From: Raffaelea ambrosiae
Lineage: Eukaryota > Ascomycota > Sordariomycetes > Ophiostomatales > Ophiostomataceae
DNA length: 64,000 nt
Assembly (NCBI GenBank): GCA_002778195.1
Contig: PCDI01000005.1
Coordinates: 2,356,124-2,420,123, forward strand
Reading direction: 5' to 3'
The position numbers and the translations under genes were made by a program. A model generated the notes under the pieces. It was not told the DNA's origin. It saw only the letters and a list, made by a program, of their open reading frames with translations, and searched no databases. Shown one piece after another: positions 54,020 through 62,741 of this stretch; positions within the stretch are counted from its first letter, which is position 1; each line of letters opens with the position of its first letter.

Positions 54020-54064
<45 letters not shown>

Positions 54065-55179
54065 AGCGTAGACAAGGTTAGCAAGTTGGACTGGTTTGTT
54101 GCCCGGCAGATTGTAAGCGCACGGCTTTTGCAGCTCATGCTCTCGGATGATGTCCACTGTTGAAGTATGAGAGGCCCATCAGATGCGCAAATATGAGAAA
54201 GGTTCTTCAGTTTCTTTGGGTGTATATTGTATGTATTTTGAGTCGCTGTGTCCAGCACAAGTCCATTGTTCGCTTTGACTTGGTATCTGCTCTCTCTTCC
54301 AACTCTCTTGGACTTGCGCGCAGGGAAACTGATAAACGAGGTCAACCCACTTCCAAAGTAAGACTTCCCGTTGAGGTGATCCGTCTCATCCTAGCAGCTC
54401 GGACGGGCTCAACTGCCCGACAACTGCCCACCACCAATCAAATGTCGGCCAGTTTGGATCCTTTGTCGTGCGCTCTAGAGCAGTTCGTGCCTACGCCGTT
54501 GTGGGCAGAAGCCGGGCTGCAGGCTTAGGCTATTCGGCCGGGCAGGTTCCCAGTCCCCATCGGGAAGGCAGTCCAGACGGGGGCCTACTGGGGAAGCTTC
54601 TTCCGGCGCCTAGCTCGACCCAAGGGTGGCAGTGTTGCAGTTGCGCCGCAGGGCGGACAAACCAACGGACAACAAGACGAGGAGCCTCCTCCATGACAAG
54701 GGTCGTGCCCTCCCCACCCCCATCATCAATGCATCGTGCTTGGCTTCCCCTCCTTTTGGAAGCTGGTTGGGTTTGGTTGCCTGCGCGTGTACTTGGCAGA
54801 GAACGAGAGCTGGCAGTCGAGGGCGCATGAAGAAAAGGAAGCCTATCGTAAGTGGAGACGGTACGATACGGGTTGACCTGGTACGACACAAATGCAGCAG
54901 GGACGACGAAGCTCTGACAGATATCGTCCTTGGCATTGATTGGGAAGATGTGAATCCTTTGCTGGCTTTTTACACTCTGTCCCGTCTTCGTATTCGGCGA
55001 CGGACAAGCAACAAGCAACTACATAAAAGTTTATGACGGTCGGGGCGGTGTAAAAAAAGATTGAAAAAAAATAAGCATGGCCTAGTCGACCTCTCGGGGA
55101 TGGTAGTGTTGTGGTCTGTGTGCCTTGGAGACGTTGCTGCATGGTCTTTTAGGAGGACGAAGGAACGCATTTTAATTTC
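53797..55179. other. Intergenic with a 41-nt poly-A tract
   Basis: About 1.4 kb after the NPGG protein. It holds the poly-A run at 54022-54062. The rest has no supported gene; frames of about 110-160 codons overlap on both strands without a domain. Confidence 0.5.
54022..54062 (+). repeat. Poly-A tract of 41 bases
   Basis: An uninterrupted run of 41 A starts 226 bases after the stop codon of the NPGG-protein gene. It may be a slippage-prone homopolymer or the tail of a retroposed sequence; no target-site duplication was recognised. Confidence 0.95.
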
Positions 55180-55668
55180 TCATACTATATACGACGTCAC
55201 TAGTTGGTTGATTTGAGTACTCTCGCTGTCGGCCTCGATAGGATAGGGCGTTGACCCAAAAGTCTCCAAACCGATAGGGAAATGGCTCCTGGTGCTGCGT
55301 TGTCTCTCCGCATGTTCAGGTCGGCCAACGGAGGAAGTCGGCGGCATTTGGCTACGGAAACTCGTTGGTACCATTTGCTCTTGGCTGCGAAACTGCTTCT
55401 CGAGGAAGCGGATGGCCGGGATGGAGCCGCCCTCGCGGATGTAGAGAGGGCGGCGGGCCTTGTAGGGAGCGGTGGTTTCGTCAGAAGACGCGTCGGAAGA
55501 CGACTCGTCGTCCTTAGTGCGGGTGTCGTCACCCCCGTCCATCCCCCAGGCGTGCACAATCGCTTCCTCGAGCGTGCGAAAAAGTGAATCCTTTGCTCTT
55601 GGCTGTTCGTATCCGGAAGTTCTGTAAGCCGGACAGATGTAGTTTAGACATTCAAGCTTCATTTCCAT
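55180..55668 (-). pseudogene. Truncated M20-family peptidase C-terminus (Dug2-like relic)
   Basis: A minus-strand frame of 162 codons contains LFRTLEEAIVHAWG and, after an acidic insert, RRPLYIREGGSIPAIRFLEK. The latter is a conserved C-terminal signature of M20 dipeptidases such as Dug1/Dug2 (IREGGSIPxxRFLEKEF). The rest of the domain, which should carry the GQ-x-SD-x-AHL segment with a zinc-ligand His, is replaced. After RFLEKQF the frame diverges, while the next frame shows a partial match (PPLADLNMRRDNAAPG) in which the His position is Pro, pointing to a frameshift plus loss of the ligand. The whole N-terminal catalytic part is absent, because the M3 peptidase gene starts 122 bases away on the opposite strand. 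It is therefore a broken fragment, probably left by a rearrangement. Confidence 0.65.
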
Positions 55669-55720
55669 GCATACTTGACAAGATCACCATTTCCCTTCAT
55701 AACCACATCAACATACACAA

Positions 55721-55769
55721 CACACAACACACAACACACAACACACAACACACAACACACAACACACAA
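55721..55769 (+). repeat. Heptamer tandem repeat (CACACAA)7 in the leader of the M3 peptidase
   Basis: Seven exact CACACAA units end 21 bases before the start codon at 55791, so they are probably transcribed as part of the 5' untranslated region. Copy number may vary between strains and influence translation. Confidence 0.9.
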
Positions 55770-55790
55770 CACTCCACACACAACATCGCC

Positions 55791-58058
55791 ATGACGTCCC
55801 CAGACTTTGCCAACCCCCCGGCGCCCCCGTTCACCTTCACGGCTACCTCGGAGGACATCGCCGCCGCCGGCCAGGCCATCATCGACCGCCTCCACGCCGT
55901 CCTCGACCAGGTCGCCGCCGTGCCCCTCGACCAGGCCTCCTTTGCCAACGTCTGCCGGCCCCTCATCGAGCTCGAGGACCACACCCAGCACGCCGCCGGA
56001 CCCCTGGACATCTACGAGCGCTGCTCCCCCCGCGCCGACGTCCGCGCCGCCGCCGCCGCCGCCAACCACCGCTGCGCCCAGGCCCAGATCGACGCCCAGC
56101 GCGCCGACGTCTTTGCCCGGCTCGAGGCGGTCTACCAAAACGGCGACACACCCCCCTCCGGCGAGTACCGCAAGTGGCTCGCCGAGGAGCGCCGCCGCTA
56201 CGTGCGCCAGGGCCTGCGCCTGCCGGCCGCCACGCGCGCCCAGTACCAGGCCCTCCAGAAAGAGCTGGCCGGCCTGCACGCCGCCTTCACGCAGAACGAC
56301 ACCGACGAGCCGCCCGCCGCCGGCTGGTTCGCGCCCGCCGAGCTCGCCGGCATTCCCGCGGACCAGCTCGCCGGCCTGGAGCGCGGCGACGGCGACGGCG
56401 ACGGCGGCTCCGTCCAGATCAAGATCCCCCTGAGCCGCCCCGACAACGTCGTGATGCGCTACTGCACGGTGGCCGCCACGCGCCAAAAGGCCAGCGCCAT
56501 CGTGGCCGCCCGCGGCACCGCCGGCCCCAACGTGCGGCTGTACCAGGAACAGGTGCGCCTGCAGGGCGAGGCGGCCCGGCTGCTGGGCTACGCCAGCACG
56601 GCCGCCTACCAGCTGGAGGCGAAGATGGCCCAGACGCCGGCGGCGGTGCACGCCTTCTTGCAGGACCTGCACCGGCGCGGGCGGCCCACCATGCAGGCCG
56701 CGGTGGAGCGGCTGCTGGCGCGGAAGAACGCGGACCTGGCCGCGCGCGGCCAGCCGCCGGAGGACACGCTCTACAGCTGGGACACGCAGTTTTACCGGCG
56801 CATCGACGCGGTGCACCAGCAGCGCGAGCAGCGCGAGCAGGCAGAGCAGAGCGAGCACGACACCAAGGGGCGGGGCGAGACAGGCGAGACGACAGATCCA
56901 GAAGGAGCGACCAGCGTGGTCGACCCCACCCCCGCGTACTTTCCGCTCTGGCCGACCGTGGCCAAGATGCTGGCCCTGTTTGGGTCCCTGCTGGGCTTCG
57001 TCTTTGTCGAGGTGCCGCCCGCGTCGCCCGCCGCCGACCGGCTGTCGCCGACGGGCTGCGGCCGCGACCTGGTCTGGCACGAAGACGTGAGGCTGTACGC
57101 CGTGTGGGACGACGACGACGACGACGACGGTGGCGGCGGCGGCGGCGGCGCCTTCCGCGGGTATCTGTACCTGGACCTGTACGCGCGCGAGGGCAAGCAC
57201 CAGGGGTTCCGGTGCTGTCCGGTGACGCTGGGGTTCGAGCACGGCGCCCCGCAGACGGAGACGACGACAAGGACGTACCCGTCGACGTGTCTGCTGACAA
57301 TCTTCCCGCCGCCGGCGTCGGCCGCGACGCCGTGCCTGCTGACGCACGGCGAGATGCGGCTGCTGTTCCACGAGCTGGGCCACGGCATCCACGATCTGTC
57401 CGGGCAGGCCACGTGCTCGCGCTTCTTTGGCGTCTCGACCGCCGGCGACTTCAACGAGGCCCCCTCGCAGATGCTCGAGCTCTGGTGCTACGACCCCCGC
57501 GGCCTGCGCGCCCTGTCGGGCCACTACCAGACCGGCGCGCCGCTGCCCGAGGCCCTCGTCCAGACCCTGGTCGCCGCCAAGCGGTCCGACGACCTGTGGA
57601 CCATGATGGGCATGCTGCACCTGGCCCTGTGGGATCTCGAGGTGCACGCGCAGGGCGACCCGACGGTGCCGGGGCACGACGACGACGAAGACGACGAAAA
57701 CAAGACCAAAACCAAAACGCTGGCCGACGTCATGGCCGAGGCCTTTCTGCGGCCCATGGACGTGCCGGGCTACGCCGGCCTGCCCGCGCCGCCGCCGCAC
57801 GGCTACGTCCGGTGGCCGTTCCTGGCGGGCAGCGACGGCGCGTGCTCCATGTACCAGTACCTGTGGTCCAAGGTGTTTGCCGTGGACATGTTCTACGCGG
57901 CCTTCCGGGCGGACCCGCTGGATGGCGCCGCCGGCCGGCGGTACCGGCACGGCGTGCTGGAAAAGGGCGCCACGCAGGACGAGAAGAAGACGCTGGAGGA
58001 TTTCATGGGCCGGCCGCCGAGTGCCGATGCGTACTTTCAAGACATGGGATTGGAGTAG
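55791..58058 (+). CDS. M3-family zinc oligopeptidase (thimet oligopeptidase/MepB type)
   Basis: A single exon of 755 aa starting at ATG 55791 (MTSPDFANPPAPPFTFTATS); an upstream open frame into the leader is not needed. The zinc motif HELGH is at residues 527-531 within LLFHELGHGIHDLSG, with the third-ligand glutamate in FNEAPSQMLELW at about 556. The conserved C-terminal segment YVRWPFLAGSDGACSMYQY-LWSKVFAVDMF is also present. The enzymes cleave short peptides (5-17 residues) in the cytosol; yeast Prd1 and fungal MepB are relatives. No signal peptide or peroxisomal signal is seen. Length is slightly above the usual 680-710 because of three low-complexity inserts: a Gln/Glu/His/Thr stretch near 340-380, Asp7-Gly7 near 442-455 and a D/E/K run near 625-643. 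The catalytic residues are intact, so the enzyme should be active. It is head-to-head with the M20 relic. Confidence 0.88.
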   Translation: MTSPDFANPPAPPFTFTATSEDIAAAGQAIIDRLHAVLDQVAAVPLDQASFANVCRPLIELEDHTQHAAGPLDIYERCSPRADVRAAAAAANHRCAQAQIDAQRADVFARLEAVYQNGDTPPSGEYRKWLAEERRRYVRQGLRLPAATRAQYQALQKELAGLHAAFTQNDTDEPPAAGWFAPAELAGIPADQLAGLERGDGDGDGGSVQIKIPLSRPDNVVMRYCTVAATRQKASAIVAARGTAGPNVRLYQEQVRLQGEAARLLGYASTAAYQLEAKMAQTPAAVHAFLQDLHRRGRPTMQAAVERLLARKNADLAARGQPPEDTLYSWDTQFYRRIDAVHQQREQREQAEQSEHDTKGRGETGETTDPEGATSVVDPTPAYFPLWPTVAKMLALFGSLLGFVFVEVPPASPAADRLSPTGCGRDLVWHEDVRLYAVWDDDDDDDGGGGGGGAFRGYLYLDLYAREGKHQGFRCCPVTLGFEHGAPQTETTTRTYPSTCLLTIFPPPASAATPCLLTHGEMRLLFHELGHGIHDLSGQATCSRFFGVSTAGDFNEAPSQMLELWCYDPRGLRALSGHYQTGAPLPEALVQTLVAAKRSDDLWTMMGMLHLALWDLEVHAQGDPTVPGHDDDEDDENKTKTKTLADVMAEAFLRPMDVPGYAGLPAPPPHGYVRWPFLAGSDGACSMYQYLWSKVFAVDMFYAAFRADPLDGAAGRRYRHGVLEKGATQDEKKTLEDFMGRPPSADAYFQDMGLE

Positions 58059-58587
58059 GGGGGGGCGACAGAGAAATAGAAGAGAGAAAAAGAGAAAAAG
58101 AGAAAGCGAAAATAAGAAAGGGAGTCCAGCAGAAGACAAGAGAAAAAGAGAAAAAGAGAAAGGAAAGTTCAACAAAAGACAAGAGAAAAGCAACGAGGGA
58201 ATGAAATTCAAAAAGTCGTAAAAATGAAAAGGAAAAAGAAGGAAAAGTGAAAAACAAAAGACATTTCATAGATATTCAAAGAGGCACTTAAAAATACATG
58301 TTCCAAGACGAGATTTTTTTTTTTCTTTTCTTTTTCAATTCTTTCATTCTTTCCTTTCATTTCCTTCTTCATTTCCTTCTTCATTTCCTTCTTTCTTTCA
58401 TTTCCTTCTTCTTTCTTTCCTTTCCTTCTTTCCTTTTTCCCTTCTTCCCTTTCCTTTCCTTCTGTCCTTCCCTTTCTTCCCTTTGTTCATGCATTTTTCG
58501 CCTTCTGTGCCCACAGGTTCATCCTTGTTTCCCACTCTTGGTCCCTCCCATCCTCCTTGTCTACCAAGTATGCATCCCCCCCGTCGT
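58059..58587. other. Convergent 3' region with purine and pyrimidine tracts
   Basis: 529 bp. An AGAGAAAAAGAGAAAAAG segment occurs twice (about 58081-58107 and 58139-58162), followed by a long TTTCCTTC-type pyrimidine tract (58312-58480). These simple-sequence tracts fall between the 3' ends of the M3 peptidase and the small secreted gene. No gene is supported. Confidence 0.6.
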
Positions 58588-59091
58588 CTACACCACACTC
58601 GCCGTCTTCAGACACACAAAGGCCGTCACCGTCGAGGCACCCGTGGCCGTCACCGTCGTCGTGAAATGCACGACCGGGCCGAGCCCGCCGTCCAGCGACC
58701 AGAGCTCCATAAACTGGCAGCCCGCGCAGTCCATGTGTCGCGTCGTCGTCGCCGTCTGCGTCCACACCGTGCGGACCGGGCCACGCGTGAAGTCAGCGGG
58801 AAGCACCAAATGCGTCGATGTGCAGTCGTGGGGGGAGTCTCGCGGGAGCTGCATCTTGGGATGGGGCGTCTGGGCCGGATGGCAGAGGACGGTCGTCAGG
58901 CTGTCTGCCCTGTCCTCCGCGGGCATGCCGTTGCCCAGCACAGACGGCCGGAACACATGCGTCGAGCACACCGGCGTCGGCGACACCGACGTCGTGGATG
59001 CGGTGCCCAGCGGCGGTGGCAGAGGCAGAGCACCGGCCCAGACGCCCGTGGCCAGGACCAGCAGGTCCATGACAAAGACCAGTGCAAGCAT
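58588..59091 (-). CDS. Small secreted CxGC protein, related to the NPGG protein
   Basis: A single exon of 167 aa starting at 59091 (MLALVFVMDLLVLATGVWAG, a signal peptide with likely cleavage after WAG). An upstream in-frame ATG at 59217 adds a Lys/Gln-rich stretch before the signal and is rejected. Six Cys lie at 42, 70, 90, 122, 125 and 160; the CAGC at 122-125 is followed by Gly-rich GGLGPVVHF and then Thr-rich TTTVTATGASTVTAFVC. This matches the CHGC...Thr-rich...YVTVC pattern of the protein at 52987-53796, so the two are probably distant paralogues of an unnamed secreted family. It lacks the NPGG and Asp-rich parts. It is a candidate effector-like or wall protein, but no activity is known. 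Confidence 0.72.
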   Translation of the reverse strand: MLALVFVMDLLVLATGVWAGALPLPPPLGTASTTSVSPTPVCSTHVFRPSVLGNGMPAEDRADSLTTVLCHPAQTPHPKMQLPRDSPHDCTSTHLVLPADFTRGPVRTVWTQTATTTRHMDCAGCQFMELWSLDGGLGPVVHFTTTVTATGASTVTAFVCLKTASVV

Positions 59092-59836
59092 CTTTTGTTT
59101 GTTGGGTCTTTTTTTTTTTTCCGCAAACTTCCTCTGTTGTTGACTCTTTTGTTGTCGACGCCTGTGTTCGTCTTGCACAGTTTTCTCGTCTTGGCAACGT
59201 TCTTTGTTCGTCTTCAACGCTTATTTCTTGCTCTTTGCCCCTTTTTCAAACGTTCGTCTGGCTTTGCTCGTTTTCAAACCTCTTCTGGGTTGTCTTTCAA
59301 TCTCTTTTATCGTTTGTTTTGGGCTGGCCTGGCTAGCTGTCCCTTTCTTGGCTTTCTTCTTTGCCTTTTTATCACAAACACCCCTTCTGCTTCATCGCCC
59401 TTGTCACCCCAACACAATCAAAAAAAAATAACACTCCCTTCCATCCTGGGGTTGCTCTAATTCCACCCTGCCGGATAATTTTCATCCCAGCGTCCACAAA
59501 TTAGGCCGATATTGCGGCGCACAAACAGAATACCACCACTCATTCAGCCGGACCACCGTAGCCTCTCTTGTCCAGTGCGCCCACTGTGTGGCATCACCAG
59601 ATGTGACCTGCTGCTTGTTGGCAATATCTGTCACTCTGGCTTTCTGCATCGCCTGCTTTTCGTGCGTCTGCTGACCATACTGATGAGTTTCACGTTTGTG
59701 TACCATGTACTCCTACGCCTGTACTACCTACTGTGCTGTATCAGGCAAGATACCTGCATACCTGCTGTAGACCAAACCCTCAAACCGTAACTACAACGCA
59801 GTCTTGACTTAACAATATGACTCGCTCCTCCACTCC
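59092..59836. other. Intergenic: promoter of the small secreted gene and 3' end of the SET/MYND gene
   Basis: 745 bp, with a T-rich stretch on the plus strand from 59100 to 59400 that corresponds to an A-rich leader for the minus-strand secreted gene. No gene is supported. Confidence 0.55.
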
Positions 59837-62026
59837 CTAGACCGTGATTTTCGTCCGCTGCGTCGAGCTGCTCACGGTCCTCTCGCTCCCTGCGTCCTGA
59901 TCCGTAAGCGGCCCCATCCTGGCCAGCTGTTCAAACTGTTCCTTGCTCGGCAGCTGGATCGGGAATGCCGTCGCCGACCGCGTGCGCAGACACCACCTCA
60001 GCAACTTCTGCTGTCCAGCTTTGGCTGCCTCGCCAAACCCGGCTTGCCTCGAGACCAGCTGGCGCTGCGGGCAGACCATCCGTCCCCACTGCAGCACCGC
60101 CTTGGAAAAGCTCGATCTCTGTCCATACAGCTCCACGACGTTCATCTCGTACACTGCAAAACAGCACAGCGCAAATGCTCGCAGCTCCTCGTAGCTGGGA
60201 AACGGATACGGGTCGCCACCACCACCACCACTGCCTGAAAATAGCTCCGTGTACCGACTGTCGTCGCCGTTGCGCAGACAGCACACGTCATGCAGGATGT
60301 TGACAAAGAGCCGCAGATCGTTAGCGCGATGAGGTCCGCCATGGCTCTGGAAGAGAAGCAACGATTCTGTCGCGAGCCGCACAGCTCGGCCAAGGTCGCC
60401 CAATGCATACGCCGTCGACGCGGCAGCCATCCGGAGCCAAGGCAGAGGTTTCATGACGTCCGAGGTCTGTATGCTCCTGCCTGGGATAGCAATCGGTCCC
60501 ATCTCTATCATATCGGCAAATCGGCCAATGAGGTACTTCTGTCTCTCCTCAGTCGTCGCCTTGCCGAAGTCACCGAGGAGGCGGAACGCTCGCGGGATCA
60601 GCTGCTTGTGGTAGCTTTTGAGAATTGCCAGGTCTGTGTTCTTGTTCTTGGCAAACGAATGAGCCTCGTACAGCTCGCTCTGGCACACGCTGCCTGGAAA
60701 AATGAACGTGGTTGTCAGTACCTGAAACGGCAGCATTCGTGGCTCGCATGTCTCAAACGTACAGTTGCATTGGATATCGCACTGCTCCATCAGCGCGTCT
60801 TGACGAACAAACACATTGTGTCGGCTGTCTACATGCTCTACTGTAATCTCCTCGCCAGGCATGATGGGACGCAAAGCTCGGACGTGCACATGCTTCCCTT
60901 CAATGTACATGAACGCGTTTGGGTTGCACGAGTGGTTGATCAAGGCCAGCGCTGCCTCGAGACAAAGCACGCGCGAGCTGCAGTCTGGTGTCGGCACCCC
61001 GAAACTGCACGGAAGAATCTGAGAAGCAAAATGTCAGTTTCCTTTTTACTTGACAGAAAACCTAAATTGGTATTCCAGCTCCATAAAGAAAAAAGAGAAG
61101 AAAAATAAGAAAAAACATAAGAAAAAAGAAGCCGTCACTTTCACAGGCAAAAAAAGGCGCAAGCTTACTGTACGAAGAATGCGCTCAACGTAGGTACCAT
61201 CCCGTCGAAGATTGGGAATCAGACCGGCGACCTGCTGCGCACAGCGCTTGACATTGTCGCGCAGCGTACTGGATGCGTCTTGGAGACTGTGGTACGGTAG
61301 CATACCCATCGCCTCCCAGATAATATCGCGCAATTGGTCATTCTTGTCGAGAAGGAAGAGACGCAGCAGCGTGAGAAACATCTCGTCGTTGCATTTGGCT
61401 CGCTGGAGCACATCGCACTCAAATCTGTGGAACTCGCTCCAAGCACGGGCTTGGCAATCCTGGTTACCATTTTAGAGTCAGAGGCTGGTACGGAAACACA
61501 AACCCTTGGTACAAACCCTTGGTACAAACAAGCTTACCTCGGAACAAAACGCCAAGACGCCACAGCCTGTGCACCGCTCAAAGATCGGGATTCGACGACA
61601 GAAATCGCCCGAGTCCCCCATCGTCAAAGTGCTCCCGCTGTAGAAGCAGTAGTCACATGCCTGGGCCGCATCTCCAGGCTCCATGTCGGTGTCTGCGTCC
61701 TCCCGTACGCAGCGACACATCACCACAGGATCGGTCTTGAAGAGTAGCTGGCCCACTGGCAAGGGTTGCTCCTCGTCCGAGAACATCCCCGTACGACCAA
61801 GACAGATGCCGGACCGGTGTAGCGAGATGCGAACGCTTTCCTTCAGCGTGTCTCGGATTGTTGCTCGCATCCGCGCCGACTCGTGTATGTGACACTGTGG
61901 CCGGTTTGCGTCTGAGAACGATGGCACGGGCAACGGCAAGTCATCCGCTATCGATGAAGTTGATGTCGACGATGGCAGCGTGGACGTCTCGGACGCCCGC
62001 AAGCGGCGAGGCACGTCGGAACTCAT
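59837..62026 (-). CDS. SET and MYND domain protein (SMYD-type)
   Basis: Three exons, 62026-61538, 61459-61169 and 61018-59837 (introns 78 and 150 bp, phase 0), 653 aa. Start at MSSDVPRRLRASETSTLPSS. Exon 1 has the N-terminal SET portion (SGICLGRTGMFSDEEQPLPV, VMCRC) and begins the MYND finger (CDYCF, then CTGCGVLAFCSE). Exon 2 completes the finger (DCQARAWSEFHRFEC). Exon 3 holds the core SET motif LINHSCNPNAF and EEITVEHVD, and a post-SET Cys cluster (CDIQCNCTFETC). The C-terminal half is helical. Proteins of this type methylate lysine on histones or other targets with S-adenosylmethionine as donor. The insertion of the MYND finger inside the SET domain is typical of SMYD proteins. The substrate is unknown. 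Confidence 0.87.
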
Positions 62027-62741
62027 GATTGATGCACTGGATATGGAACTGTCTTTTGTACGTTCTGTTTCTGGGTTTCGCTCTGTTGCTCTTAGTGGAG
62101 CTGCTGTCAGTGCTAGTATATGTAGTAGTGCTCTTGTTAGCAGAAGCGTGTGCAACAAAATAAACGAGGTATAGGAGGTAGAAGATGGTTCACAGAGGCA
62201 AAAAAACAAAGCAGACGGATGAAAGTACGAATGGGGGATGCACCCACAGGGACGACGTGGAAACAGTTAAACGTAAATATGTTCAACGCCGCATGAGTAG
62301 CTGCTTCCTCATCTAGGAACGCAACCTGGCGGGGAAGGAAGGTTGAACCCCGTATTTCCTTCCGAATCCAACACAGACTGGCGTCTTTAGTAACAAAACA
62401 GCACATCCATTTATTCTCCAGGCTGTGACTGCGCGTTTTGCGTGCCCTGCGTGTCTCATATCAAGAAAAGAGAAAGTGCCTAGAAGCAATCGTATTTCCT
62501 AGCTGGTGTTGCCCCACAGAAAGAACATATCATCGTCACAAGAACTGACCACAAGCCTGAACCGAACCAAACAACATAGCGGAGAAACATGCAAGACAGA
62601 CAAGAGTAAAGATTAAGAAAAGAAAAAAAGAAACCATATCCTGCATACCCTGCTGATAAGAGAGAGACTGATCAAATTTAGAGAGCACATGGCCACTTGG
62701 CCCGAATCACGTCGAACAAAATAACCCTGCATATGACACGT
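62027..62741. other. Intergenic: promoter of the SET/MYND gene and 3' end of the AAA gene
   Basis: 715 bp without a supported gene. A-rich sequence at 62580-62640 probably belongs to the 3' untranslated region of the AAA ATPase gene. Confidence 0.55.

Noticed and set aside
52975..54345. 456-codon minus-strand frame over the NPGG gene
   Set aside because: Antisense shadow of the secreted gene; it includes translation of the poly-A tract as a Phe run and has no domain.
60693..60720. Intron-like GTACTGAC...TTCCAG segment in exon 3 of the SET/MYND gene
   Set aside because: Only 28 bases, far below the minimum fungal intron length, and removing it shifts the frame into early stops.
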